From assembly GCF_014851865.1 (NCBI RefSeq), contig NZ_JACVAM010000001.1, positions 1,178,001-1,242,000 on the forward strand: 64,000 bases of DNA, in the 5' to 3' direction. Origin of the DNA: Pseudomonas sp. PDM16 (lineage in GTDB: Bacteria; Pseudomonadota; Gammaproteobacteria; Pseudomonadales; Pseudomonadaceae). The translations under genes and the position numbers were made by a program. Positions 24,256-32,396 of this stretch are shown here, piece by piece (position 1 is the stretch's first letter; every line of letters begins with the position of its first letter). The notes under the pieces are model-generated. The model did not search any database, was not told where the DNA came from, and saw only the letters and a list, made by a program, of their open reading frames with translations.

Positions 24256-24870
24256 TCACTTACCCGCTTTGCTGGCTGTCTCGTAGTGGCTTAGCAGCTG
24301 CTCCCACGGAAATCCCTGTACCTTTCGGCGCTCGAGATAGCGCTGCAGGTGGCGGAAGTTTCTGCGCACCAGCATTCGCCCCAGCGGGCGATTCTTGAAG
24401 CGGATGTCGAGAAAGTCGATCAGTCCGAAATCACCGTCGGTTGTCAGTAGGACGTTGCCGAGGTGCAGCGAGCGAAAGTAGATGCCCTGGCGATGTAGCC
24501 TGAAAATGTAGCTGGCGAGCCGTGGCAGTAGCTGATCAAACTCCGCTCGGGAGGCATTGAACAGTTTGTCCAGTGCTCTCCCTTCCAGCGGGTGATAGAT
24601 ACAGGCGCTGATGGCCTTCTCACGGTCTACCCAGCAGCATTCGATGATGTCAGGCGTACTGATGCCCAGGCTCTTCAGGCGCGTCGCCCTGTCAGCGAAG
24701 CGGCGAGCATCTGGGCTCATGCGGGCCAGGAGCGGCGTGCGGCGGCTGCGAAAAATCTTCAGCAGAGTGCCGTCTTCTCGACGGACTACCTTGGGGCCAT
24801 TGCTGTCTTTTTCCAGCACCTCGCCCTGGCTCAGCCAATCTTGTAATTCGTTCGCTGCTACAATCCGCAT
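24256..24870 (-). CDS. Kinase-fold protein with lost catalytic Asp (PA4998-like)
   Basis: A 204-residue protein of the InaA/Rio-like kinase group. The ATP-binding lysine K38 (LLKIFRSRR) and metal-binding Asp D152 (GLIDFLDIRF) are visible. The catalytic loop reads YFRSLHLGN, so by alignment to the usual GDLHxxN the Asp is replaced by Ser134 while N139 is kept. That suggests a pseudokinase or an unusual mechanism. It is convergent with waaL (57-bp gap with no clear terminator) and divergent from msbA (35-bp gap). Its partner in LPS assembly is unknown. Confidence 0.8.
   Translation of the reverse strand: MRIVAANELQDWLSQGEVLEKDSNGPKVVRREDGTLLKIFRSRRTPLLARMSPDARRFADRATRLKSLGISTPDIIECCWVDREKAISACIYHPLEGRALDKLFNASRAEFDQLLPRLASYIFRLHRQGIYFRSLHLGNVLLTTDGDFGLIDFLDIRFKNRPLGRMLVRRNFRHLQRYLERRKVQGFPWEQLLSHYETASKAGK
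24859..24864 (+). promoter_or_regulatory. Candidate -10 box for msbA
   Basis: TACAAT lies 42 bp before the msbA ATG, inside the 5' end of the divergent kinase-fold gene. The gap between the two starts is only 35 bp, so the msbA promoter must overlap that gene. No clear -35 was found. Confidence 0.3.
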
Positions 24871-24905
24871 CTTTTCTCTCTAGCCAGTCGTACGAGGCTC
24901 GCCGA

Positions 24906-26735
24906 ATGGCCAATTCTAACCAGCAATCAAGCCTGAGGGTTTACCTGAGATTGCTGAAATATGTGATGCCGTATTGGATGCCGTTCACGGTGAGTCTGTT
25001 TGGCTTCCTGATATTCGCCTTGACCCAGCCCATGCTTGCGTACGTGCTCAAGTATTTTGTAGATGGTCTGGAGAATCCGGACGCCAGCTTCTTCGCCAAC
25101 GCCCCCTTCCTCTCGAACATACCCTATATCGCCGATCTCAAGCTGCTGCTGGCGGTGCCGTTGCTGATCGTGCTCATCGCTCTATGGCAGGGCGTTGGCT
25201 CCTACTTGGGCAACTACTACTTGGCCAAGGTCTCCATGGGGCTCGTTCAGGATCTGCGCATCGCGCTATTCAACAACCTGCTGACCTTGCCCAATCGCTA
25301 CTTCGATAACCACAACTCCGGGCATCTGATTTCCCGCATCACCTACAACGTGACGATGGTCACTGGCGCCGCTACTGATGCGATCAAGGTCGTGGTGCGT
25401 GAAGGGATGACAGTGATCTTCCTGTTCGCCTCTCTGCTGTGGATGAACTGGAAGCTGACCCTCGTGATGGTGGCCATCCTGCCGCTTATCGCCGTGATGG
25501 TGGGCAGCGCCAGTAAGAAATTCCGCAAGCAGAGCAAGAAGATTCAGGTTTCCATGGGCGACGTGACCCATGTGGCTTCCGAGACCATTCAGGGGTATCG
25601 GGTGGTGCGTAGTTTCGGTGGCGAGGGTTACGAACGGCATCGCTTCCAGGTGGCTAGCGAATCCAACAGAGACAAGCAGCTGCGCATGGTCAAGACCAAC
25701 GCGATTTACACGCCCAGCCTGCAGTTGGTGATCTACAGCGCCATGGCCGTGTTGATGTTCCTGGTGCTGTTGCTGCGCGGTGACGCCACGACCGGCGATC
25801 TGGTGGCCTACATCACCCTGGCCGGCTTGCTACCCAAGCCCATCCGCCAATTGTCCGAAGTCAGCTCGACCGTCCAGAAGGGGGTGGCCGGTGCCGAGAG
25901 TATCTTCGAGCAACTGGATGAAGAGCCCGAGCTGGATCACGGAACCCAGGAGCGCGAGCGCGTCAGCGGGCGACTCGAAGTCCGTAACCTCTCCTTCCAG
26001 TATCCGGCTGCCGAGAAGCCGGTGCTGCGCGACATATCCTTCGTCGCCGAGCCGGGGCAGATGATCGCGCTGGTCGGCCGTTCCGGCAGCGGCAAGTCGA
26101 CACTGGCCAGCCTGATCCCGCGCTTCTATCACCATGAGCAGGGGCAGATTCTGCTGGATGGCCTGGATATCGAAGAGTACCGCCTGCGCAACCTGCGCAA
26201 GCACATTGCCCTGGTTACCCAGCACGTCACCCTGTTCAACGACAGCGTGACCAACAACATCGCCTATGGCGATCTTGCTGGCTCATCGGCCGAGCAAGTG
26301 CGCCAGGCTGCCGAGGCCGCCTATGCCGCCGAGTTCATCGACAAGCTGCCTGAAGGCTTCGACACATTGGTGGGCGAGAATGGCGTACTGCTTTCCGGAG
26401 GCCAGCGGCAGCGTCTGGCGATCGCCCGTGCACTGCTGAAGAATGCGCCGTTGCTAATCCTCGATGAGGCCACTTCGGCACTGGATACCGAGTCCGAGCG
26501 ACACATTCAGGGAGCGTTGGACGAGGTGATGAAAGGGCGTACCACCCTGGTGATCGCTCATCGCCTGACCACCATCGAGAAGGCCGACCTGATCCTGGTG
26601 ATGGATCAGGGCGAGATCGTCGAGCGCGGCAGCCATGCCGAACTGTTGGCGCAGAATGGCTACTACGCCCGCCTGCATGCCAAGCAGTTCGAGGAGGACG
26701 GCGAGTCGCCACAGGCGCTGGAGCAGGGTGCCTGA
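24906..26735 (+). CDS. msbA: Lipid A export ATP-binding/permease protein
   Basis: A half-size ABC exporter that flips core-lipid A across the inner membrane. The 609-residue protein has six transmembrane helices in about the first 320 residues, then the nucleotide-binding domain with Walker A GRSGSGKST, signature LSGGQRQRLAIARALL and Walker B LLILDEATSALD. Full family length. The TGA stop shares one base with the next ATG (TGATG), so mig-14 is co-translated. Confidence 0.96.
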   Translation: MANSNQQSSLRVYLRLLKYVMPYWMPFTVSLFGFLIFALTQPMLAYVLKYFVDGLENPDASFFANAPFLSNIPYIADLKLLLAVPLLIVLIALWQGVGSYLGNYYLAKVSMGLVQDLRIALFNNLLTLPNRYFDNHNSGHLISRITYNVTMVTGAATDAIKVVVREGMTVIFLFASLLWMNWKLTLVMVAILPLIAVMVGSASKKFRKQSKKIQVSMGDVTHVASETIQGYRVVRSFGGEGYERHRFQVASESNRDKQLRMVKTNAIYTPSLQLVIYSAMAVLMFLVLLLRGDATTGDLVAYITLAGLLPKPIRQLSEVSSTVQKGVAGAESIFEQLDEEPELDHGTQERERVSGRLEVRNLSFQYPAAEKPVLRDISFVAEPGQMIALVGRSGSGKSTLASLIPRFYHHEQGQILLDGLDIEEYRLRNLRKHIALVTQHVTLFNDSVTNNIAYGDLAGSSAEQVRQAAEAAYAAEFIDKLPEGFDTLVGENGVLLSGGQRQRLAIARALLKNAPLLILDEATSALDTESERHIQGALDEVMKGRTTLVIAHRLTTIEKADLILVMDQGEIVERGSHAELLAQNGYYARLHAKQFEEDGESPQALEQGA

Positions 26736-27631
26736 TGCTGGAATTTCTGCGCAGCTACCGCGAGCGTGGCTGGTGCGAGATTGATGCTTGCGCCTATGCC
26801 ACTACCTGGCACCGCTTCGGTGGCAGTGTTGCCACCCATCCGCAGGTGGTCGAGCGTCTGGCCGGCCTGGCAGGCATCCCGGTTCGCTACCTGGGTTGCG
26901 AGCAGGACGGTGAGCTGCAGGCTGCCATTCCTGCCTGGGGGCGCCACCTGGCACTGTCCAAGGATGTGCTGAAGAAGCACGGTAAGCGTGGTCTGTTCGA
27001 TCTGGGCAACGCCGAACTCATCCTGCCTGTCGCCGAAGGGGCGCGTATCACGCTACGCCACAAGGCGCGCTATCTTTCTCAGCTCAATGCCGAATCCATT
27101 GTCGGCCTGCGCGAACAGCCTGAAGGCCTGGCTCTGGCTCGTGAGCCGGAGGAGTACAGCAAGAAGTTCCGCTACAACCAGCGGCGCGAGCAGCGCCTGC
27201 TGGAAGAGGCTGGTGGGGTGATCCGGCCAATGCTGGAGCTGACGGCCGAGGAGCAGGCGCGTATTTACATTGAGTTGTTTCACCGCCGCTGGGGCTTCGA
27301 GGCCACAGGCAAGGAGCGTCTGGTCGAGGTCTTCGGTCTGCTGCGTGAATTCATGACGGGCTCGCTGGTCTACCTCAACGACGAGCCTGTGGCGATCCAG
27401 GTGCTATATCGGGTCGAGGCACCCAGATGGATTAGTCTGGAGTACATCAATGGCGGGGTCGATCCGCAGCAGCGTGAGTTCAGCCCTGGCAGCGTGCTCA
27501 GCTACGTCAATACGCAGGACGCATGGGCCGAGGCGCGCGCCATCGGTAAACCGCTGCGCTATTCGTTCGGTCGCGCTGATCGTGAGTATAAGGACCGCTG
27601 GTGCCACCGAGTGCCGGCCTATCAGGTGTAG
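26735..27631 (+). CDS. mig-14: Mig-14 family antimicrobial-peptide resistance protein
   Basis: A 298-residue protein of the Mig-14 family. Salmonella and Pseudomonas members support resistance to cationic antimicrobial peptides and are inner-membrane associated. The fold is GNAT-like; visible features are KKFRYNQRREQRLLEE (about 144-159), ELFHRRWGFEATGKERL and the C-terminal SFGRADREYKDRWC. Its mechanism is not established. In PAO1, as I recall, this gene sits between dnpA and wapH; here it is directly behind msbA. Confidence 0.85.
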   Translation: MLEFLRSYRERGWCEIDACAYATTWHRFGGSVATHPQVVERLAGLAGIPVRYLGCEQDGELQAAIPAWGRHLALSKDVLKKHGKRGLFDLGNAELILPVAEGARITLRHKARYLSQLNAESIVGLREQPEGLALAREPEEYSKKFRYNQRREQRLLEEAGGVIRPMLELTAEEQARIYIELFHRRWGFEATGKERLVEVFGLLREFMTGSLVYLNDEPVAIQVLYRVEAPRWISLEYINGGVDPQQREFSPGSVLSYVNTQDAWAEARAIGKPLRYSFGRADREYKDRWCHRVPAYQV

Positions 27632-27673
27632 CGGTGCTTTGCGAGCACACAGATAGCAACGGGTGACGACATC

Positions 27674-29074
27674 ATGACCGGTCGCAAGCAGCAACTGCTC
27701 AAACGCCATCGTCGCAACAAGCGCATTGCCATGCTGGTGGCGCTGCTGCTGATGGTGTTGCTCGGCGTATTCGTCGCCTGGTGGTGTGTACCTCTGCTGC
27801 TGGCGCTTGCATGGGTCGCCCATGAGGCCTGGTTCGCCGACCACCTCTTCTACTCGCCGGACGACGACTACCACTACGATTTCCCCGCTGGAACGCCCTG
27901 CCTGCTGGCGCGTATCGCCGATGGTCAGTTGCGTATCGATGGCGAGCTTGGCAGTGCGGAAACACTGGTCCTAGAGCTGGAGGTCACCGCGACCTGGCTG
28001 GGCCGCTTTCTCGATCCGCGAGTTCGGCTGGGCGATGACCGGCAGGACCTGGAGCGTCGCGTCGATGGCCTGCGCTATTTCAATCTGTCGGGCCAGGGGG
28101 ATGCATTGCGCGCTGGCACGCTGCGCCTGCGCGAGCGTTTCTGTCGGCTGGGCAGGGAAGGGCGCCTGTTCGCCATGACCAACCCGGATTATGCCGAGCG
28201 ACGGATCATGGTTGTCGCCCCGCATGCCGATGACGCGGAACTGGCCGCCTTCGGCCTGTACAGTCGTTGCTCTCAGGCCAGTATTGTCACGCTGACCCAG
28301 GGTGAGATCGAGGCCGAGAGCTATCGGCGTCTGGGGCTCTCGACGCAGCTGGCGGCGACGCTCAAGGGTCGTCTGCGCGCATGGGACAGCCTGGCCGTAC
28401 CACTTTGGGGCGGGGTGCCGCAGAGCCGCTGCGTGCAACTCGGCTACTACTGCCTGCAATTGCCGGCGATGGCCGATGCACCCGACCAGGCCTTTCCCTC
28501 GCGTGAGTCGGGTGAAGCAGATATCCGCAGTGTGCGTCTTCACAACCCGTTGACCTTGCCTGGCGATGCCGACGGCGCTCCCTCATGGCGTAACCTGGTA
28601 GCCGATCTGGCCGCATTGCTCGAACACTTTCGGCCCGAGGTGCTGGTCACTCCGCACCCGCAGCTCGATCCACACAGCGATCACGTTGCCAGTACTCGCG
28701 CGCTACTCGAAGCCGTTCAGCTCAGCGACTGGCAGCCGCAGATGCTGCTGCTCTATGCCAACCACCTGCACGACAACGATCGTTGGCCCATGGGGCCGGC
28801 AAATCACGGCATCGCCCTGCCTCCGGCGATAGTCGCCCTTCCGGCCGACGCCCTGTGGAGCCCGGTCCTGTCCGCCGAGACGCAGCTCGATAAGGCCATG
28901 GCGCTGGCCATGCAGCACGATCTGCAATCGCCGTTGGCGGGCAAGAAGCGCCTGCGCCGTCAGATCCAGCGCCTGCTTGCCGGCCGGCGCTGGCCGGTTA
29001 CCGGCGAGGACGAGTTCTTCCGCAAGGCAGTGCGCCGTCACGAACTGTTCTGGGTGCGCCCACTGGGCGAGTGA
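27674..29074 (+). CDS. dnpA: PIG-L family de-N-acetylase (DnpA-like)
   Basis: A 466-residue protein with one or two N-terminal membrane helices (about 19-50) and a PIG-L/LmbE deacetylase domain. The zinc-binding motif is APHADDAELAAFG (about 180-192), followed by the second metal site HPQLDPHSDHVAS. PIG-L enzymes remove N-acetyl groups from GlcNAc-type substrates. The P. aeruginosa homologue PA5002 has been linked to fluoroquinolone tolerance. The substrate is probably a core or LPS precursor, by location. Confidence 0.85.
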   Translation: MTGRKQQLLKRHRRNKRIAMLVALLLMVLLGVFVAWWCVPLLLALAWVAHEAWFADHLFYSPDDDYHYDFPAGTPCLLARIADGQLRIDGELGSAETLVLELEVTATWLGRFLDPRVRLGDDRQDLERRVDGLRYFNLSGQGDALRAGTLRLRERFCRLGREGRLFAMTNPDYAERRIMVVAPHADDAELAAFGLYSRCSQASIVTLTQGEIEAESYRRLGLSTQLAATLKGRLRAWDSLAVPLWGGVPQSRCVQLGYYCLQLPAMADAPDQAFPSRESGEADIRSVRLHNPLTLPGDADGAPSWRNLVADLAALLEHFRPEVLVTPHPQLDPHSDHVASTRALLEAVQLSDWQPQMLLLYANHLHDNDRWPMGPANHGIALPPAIVALPADALWSPVLSAETQLDKAMALAMQHDLQSPLAGKKRLRRQIQRLLAGRRWPVTGEDEFFRKAVRRHELFWVRPLGE

Positions 29075-29099
29075 GGCCGGCTGCTCGCACCTGGCGTGT

Positions 29100-29105
29100 T
29101 ATGAT
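29100..29105 (+). promoter_or_regulatory. Extended -10 promoter element for hldE
   Basis: TGTTATGAT contains TATGAT with the TGn extension. It lies 46 bp before the hldE ATG and just after the dnpA stop. No clear -35 is present, which is allowed for extended -10 promoters. Confidence 0.4.
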
Positions 29106-29151
29106 CCGCGGCGATTTTTGCCGCTCCCACTCTGTCGAGAGTTCAGTATTC

Positions 29152-30573
29152 ATGAAGCTGTCCATGCCCCGTTACGACCAAGCCCCCGTTCTGGTGGTGG
29201 GTGATGTCATGCTCGACCGATACTGGCATGGCGGTACCTCGCGCATCTCTCCCGAGGCGCCGGTACCGGTGGTCAAGGTCGAGCAGATCGAGGATCGCCC
29301 AGGTGGAGCCGCCAACGTCGCGTTGAATATTGCAGCGCTCGGGGCGCCGGCACTGCTGGTTGGTGTGACCGGTGAGGATGAGGCGGCCGAAAGCCTTTCG
29401 GACAGCCTCCATGCCGCCGGCGTGAAAGCCCACTTCCAGCGCATCGACGACCAGCCGACCATTGTCAAACTGCGCGTCATGAGCCGCCATCAGCAACTGC
29501 TACGCATGGATTTCGAGGAGCCCTTCCGTACCGATGCCGTCGCACTGGCCCAGGATGTCGACGGCCTGCTAGCCGGGGTCAAGGTGCTGGTGCTGTCCGA
29601 CTACGGCAAAGGGGCTCTGCAGAACCATCAAGCGCTGATTCAGTTGGCCAGGGCTCGTGGTATCGCTGTATTGGCCGACCCCAAGGGCAAGGATTTTTCC
29701 ATCTATCGCGGCGCCAGCTTGATTACGCCCAACCTCAGTGAATTCGAGACCATCGTCGGGCACTGCGCCGACGAGGCCGAGCTGGTGTCCAAGGGGGCCA
29801 GGTTGATGCGCGAGCTTGAGCTGGGTGCGCTGCTGGTCACCCGTGGCGAGCACGGCATGACACTGCTGCGCCCGCAGCATGCACCGCTGCATCTGCCAGC
29901 TCGCGCTCGCGAAGTGTTCGACGTGACTGGTGCCGGTGATACCGTGATCTCCACTCTGGCTGCCTCCATCGCCGCCGGCGAGGAGTTGCCGCAAGCCGTG
30001 GCTCTGGCCAACCTGGCCGCCGGCATTGTGGTTGGGAAACTGGGTACCGCCGCCATCAGCGCCCCGGAACTGCGTCGTGCCGTGCAGCGCGAGCAAGGCT
30101 CTGAACGTGGCGTGCTGAGTCTGGAGCAGTTACTGGTGGCCATCGAAGATGCGCGTGCCCATGACGAGAAGATCGTCTTCACCAACGGTTGCTTCGACAT
30201 CCTGCATGCCGGCCACGTGACCTACCTAGAGCAGGCGCGTGCGCAGGGCGACCGTCTCGTGCTGGCGGTCAACGACGACGGCTCGGTGTCGCGTCTGAAG
30301 GGGCCTGGCCGGCCGATCAACTCGGTGGATCGGCGCATGGCCGTACTCGCTGGCCTTGGGGCTGTGGACTGGGTGGTGAGCTTCAGCGAGGACACGCCCG
30401 AGAATCTGCTGCGTGCGGTTCAGCCGGACGTGCTGGTCAAGGGCGGTGACTACGGCATCGATCAGGTGGTCGGTGCGGATATCGTCCGCGCCTATGGCGG
30501 CGAGGTGCGGGTGCTGGGGTTGGTGGAGAACAGCTCCACCACCGCGATCGTCGAGAAGATCCGCAACAAGTGA
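29152..30573 (+). CDS. hldE: Bifunctional heptose-7-P kinase / heptose-1-P adenylyltransferase
   Basis: HldE makes ADP-heptose precursors for waaC and waaF: an N-terminal PfkB-type kinase phosphorylates C1 of heptose 7-phosphate and a C-terminal cytidylyltransferase-type domain adds AMP. The 473-residue protein shows VGDVMLDRYWHG, PGGAANVALNI and GAGDTVIS (kinase), then TNGCFDILHAGHVTYLEQAR (nucleotidyltransferase). The open frame runs back to 29071, but ATG 29152 gives the family N-terminus. It closes the LPS locus. Confidence 0.96.
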   Translation: MKLSMPRYDQAPVLVVGDVMLDRYWHGGTSRISPEAPVPVVKVEQIEDRPGGAANVALNIAALGAPALLVGVTGEDEAAESLSDSLHAAGVKAHFQRIDDQPTIVKLRVMSRHQQLLRMDFEEPFRTDAVALAQDVDGLLAGVKVLVLSDYGKGALQNHQALIQLARARGIAVLADPKGKDFSIYRGASLITPNLSEFETIVGHCADEAELVSKGARLMRELELGALLVTRGEHGMTLLRPQHAPLHLPARAREVFDVTGAGDTVISTLAASIAAGEELPQAVALANLAAGIVVGKLGTAAISAPELRRAVQREQGSERGVLSLEQLLVAIEDARAHDEKIVFTNGCFDILHAGHVTYLEQARAQGDRLVLAVNDDGSVSRLKGPGRPINSVDRRMAVLAGLGAVDWVVSFSEDTPENLLRAVQPDVLVKGGDYGIDQVVGADIVRAYGGEVRVLGLVENSSTTAIVEKIRNK

Positions 30574-30578
30574 CCTCC

Positions 30579-30599
30579 GCGGCCACCATGGGTGGCCGC
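30579..30599. terminator. Hairpin terminator between convergent genes
   Basis: GCGGCCACC (30579-30587) and GGTGGCCGC (30591-30599) form a perfect 9-bp stem with an ATG loop, placed between the convergent hldE and the minus-strand gene ending at 30605. It can serve both strands. Confidence 0.65.
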
Positions 30600-30604
30600 T
30601 CTTG

Positions 30605-31510
30605 CTAACCGGCCAGGCGGCCGGGTTCCTTCTCCGCCTGGTTCAGGCGGGCCTGCCAGTCCTTCCAGTGGATGCGCTCGTCGCGTACCAGCCAGCCGTC
30701 CTGCGCGGCAAAACTCTCCGATAGCCAGACGCCACGGGTACTGGCCGGCAGCAATTCGCCCCTGCGCAGGGTGAATAGCTCGTCGGTGGGCTTGCCCTGT
30801 TTCAGCGGCAGCAGATAAAGATCAGGCCGGCGGCGCTCCAGGCAGGCCACCAATTGCTCGTCCTCCAGGCGCTCGTCGACATGGAACAGACTTGGCTGGC
30901 GGCAGTCTTTCGGCAGCTCCAGGTGCAGGTCATAGACCAGCTGTAGGGAGGCCGTCGGCAGATGCACATAGGCCCGCGGACGCTCCATCAGCATCAGGTT
31001 GCCGCATTGCACCGGGCGTGCGGCGCCGGAAAGTGGTGTGAGGCGGAAGTGGTCGCCTTCGCGGTAGCGCAACGCGCCTTGATAGGGGGTTGGCAGCCAT
31101 GTGTCGGCGTAGCGGCCAGCCAGCCAGGTGCCGTCGTTCTCGATAAGGCACTCTTCGGCAACCTCCTGAATGGCAGTGAGCAGCGGCAGATTCAGCTCGT
31201 GAGCCGGCACATAGCCGGAGATCAGCTTGAGTACCACGTCGCCGCGGTCCGGACGGCGCTGACGTACCAGCAGCCAGTAATCTCGGCCCTGCCAGGATAG
31301 GGTCAGACGCACCGATACACCGAGATTGGCCAGCTCCAGGGCGAAGCGCTGGCTGTCGGCCGCTTCTACCGGGCGGCGCCGTTCGAGCATCTGGGCAAAG
31401 TTCAGTGGCAGGCCGAGGCTGCGGTAGTTGAGTCCGTCTGCTGTGGCTTCCACGTGCAGCGGAAGGGTCTTGAAGTTACCGGGGGCCTTGCGGGCCAGCA
31501 GTCTCGACAT
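30605..31510 (-). CDS. Conserved protein with a Nudix-box-like motif
   Basis: A 301-residue soluble protein. No signal peptide or membrane helix is visible. Residues about 108-130 read GYVPAHELN then AIQEVAEECLIEN. This resembles a Nudix box (G-x5-E-x7-R-E-U-x-E-E), but with Gln for the Arg and two extra residues between the Glu and the QE, so catalysis is uncertain. Homologues I remember from pseudomonads are sometimes labelled metal ABC transporter ATPase; no Walker motif is present, so that label looks wrong. It is followed by the terminator shared with hldE; the 88-bp gap upstream shows no clear promoter. Confidence 0.7.
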   Translation of the reverse strand: MSRLLARKAPGNFKTLPLHVEATADGLNYRSLGLPLNFAQMLERRRPVEAADSQRFALELANLGVSVRLTLSWQGRDYWLLVRQRRPDRGDVVLKLISGYVPAHELNLPLLTAIQEVAEECLIENDGTWLAGRYADTWLPTPYQGALRYREGDHFRLTPLSGAARPVQCGNLMLMERPRAYVHLPTASLQLVYDLHLELPKDCRQPSLFHVDERLEDEQLVACLERRRPDLYLLPLKQGKPTDELFTLRRGELLPASTRGVWLSESFAAQDGWLVRDERIHWKDWQARLNQAEKEPGRLAG

Positions 31511-31598
31511 ATCGGCTCCTCAGTCGGCAGCAATGGGGTGGGCTGCATCAGATGGATGGGGCGGGTTGAAGTTCTGACCGCGCCCGGAGCCTTGCAGT

Positions 31599-32396
31599 TT
31601 AGCCGCGGATAACCGCAGCGGCGGCCGCGGCATTTGCCGCCAGATGTTGCGGGTTGATGGTGCCGACAATGGCGGAGCTGACGCCGGGGTGGCCGAAGAC
31701 CAGCTCGAAGCTGGCGCGCACTGGATCTTTCCCCGCGAGCACCGCATGGCCGCTGGCCAGGGCTTTCTTGATCAGGATGCCTTTGTGGTGGCTGGCCGCA
31801 TGGTCGAGCACGGCGCGTTCGCCCTGCTCGGCGAGGTTGTAGGTGACCATGGCGCAGTCGCCCTGTTCGAGCGCCAGCAGGCCCCCTTCGACGGTCTTAC
31901 CGGAGAGGCCGAAGGCGCGGATCTTGCCCTCGCGCTTGAGCTCGGCCAGGGCCTCGTACACGCCGCTGTCGCGCAGCACTGCTACGTCGTTGCCGTCCGA
32001 ATGCACCAGTACCAGGTCGATGAAGTCGGTCTCCAGGCGCTGCAGGCTGCGTTCGACCGAGAAACGCGCGTGTTGCGGCGAGAAGTCGAAGTGCGACTGG
32101 CCGGCTTCGAACTCCTCGCCGACCTTGCTGACGATCACCCAGTCCTGGCGCTGGCCACGCAACAGTGGGCCCAGGCGCTGTTCGCTGACACCGTAGGCGG
32201 GGGCTGTGTCGATCAGGTTGATGCCGAGTTCGCGGGCCTGCTGGAGCAAGGCGCGCGCGGCGGTATCGTCGGGGATGGTAAAGCCGTTGGGGTACTTCAC
32301 GCCCTGGTCGCGGCCCAGCTTGACCGTGCCCAGGCCGAGCGGCGAGACCAGCAGGCCGGTGTCGCCCAGCGGGCGATGCAGGTCGTGCAGACTCAC
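31599..32396 (-). CDS. Aldo/keto reductase
   Basis: A 265-residue NAD(P)H-dependent oxidoreductase of the aldo/keto reductase fold. Family motifs are LIDTAPAYG with catalytic Asp and Tyr, the lysine of VIVSKVGEEF, and the late GILIKKALASG. GTG 32396 overlaps the stop of the upstream oxidoreductase gene as GTGA and has GGGAGGAG 8 bases upstream; the six extra codons to 32414 are rejected. It pairs with the adjacent FAD enzyme in an operon, as at PA4991-PA4992 in PAO1. The substrate is unknown. Confidence 0.88.
   Translation of the reverse strand: MSLHDLHRPLGDTGLLVSPLGLGTVKLGRDQGVKYPNGFTIPDDTAARALLQQARELGINLIDTAPAYGVSEQRLGPLLRGQRQDWVIVSKVGEEFEAGQSHFDFSPQHARFSVERSLQRLETDFIDLVLVHSDGNDVAVLRDSGVYEALAELKREGKIRAFGLSGKTVEGGLLALEQGDCAMVTYNLAEQGERAVLDHAASHHKGILIKKALASGHAVLAGKDPVRASFELVFGHPGVSSAIVGTINPQHLAANAAAAAAVIRG

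Noticed and set aside
31511..31598. Possible small gene between the Nudix-like gene and the aldo/keto reductase
   Set aside because: No start with a ribosome-binding site or conserved product was found in this 88-bp gap.
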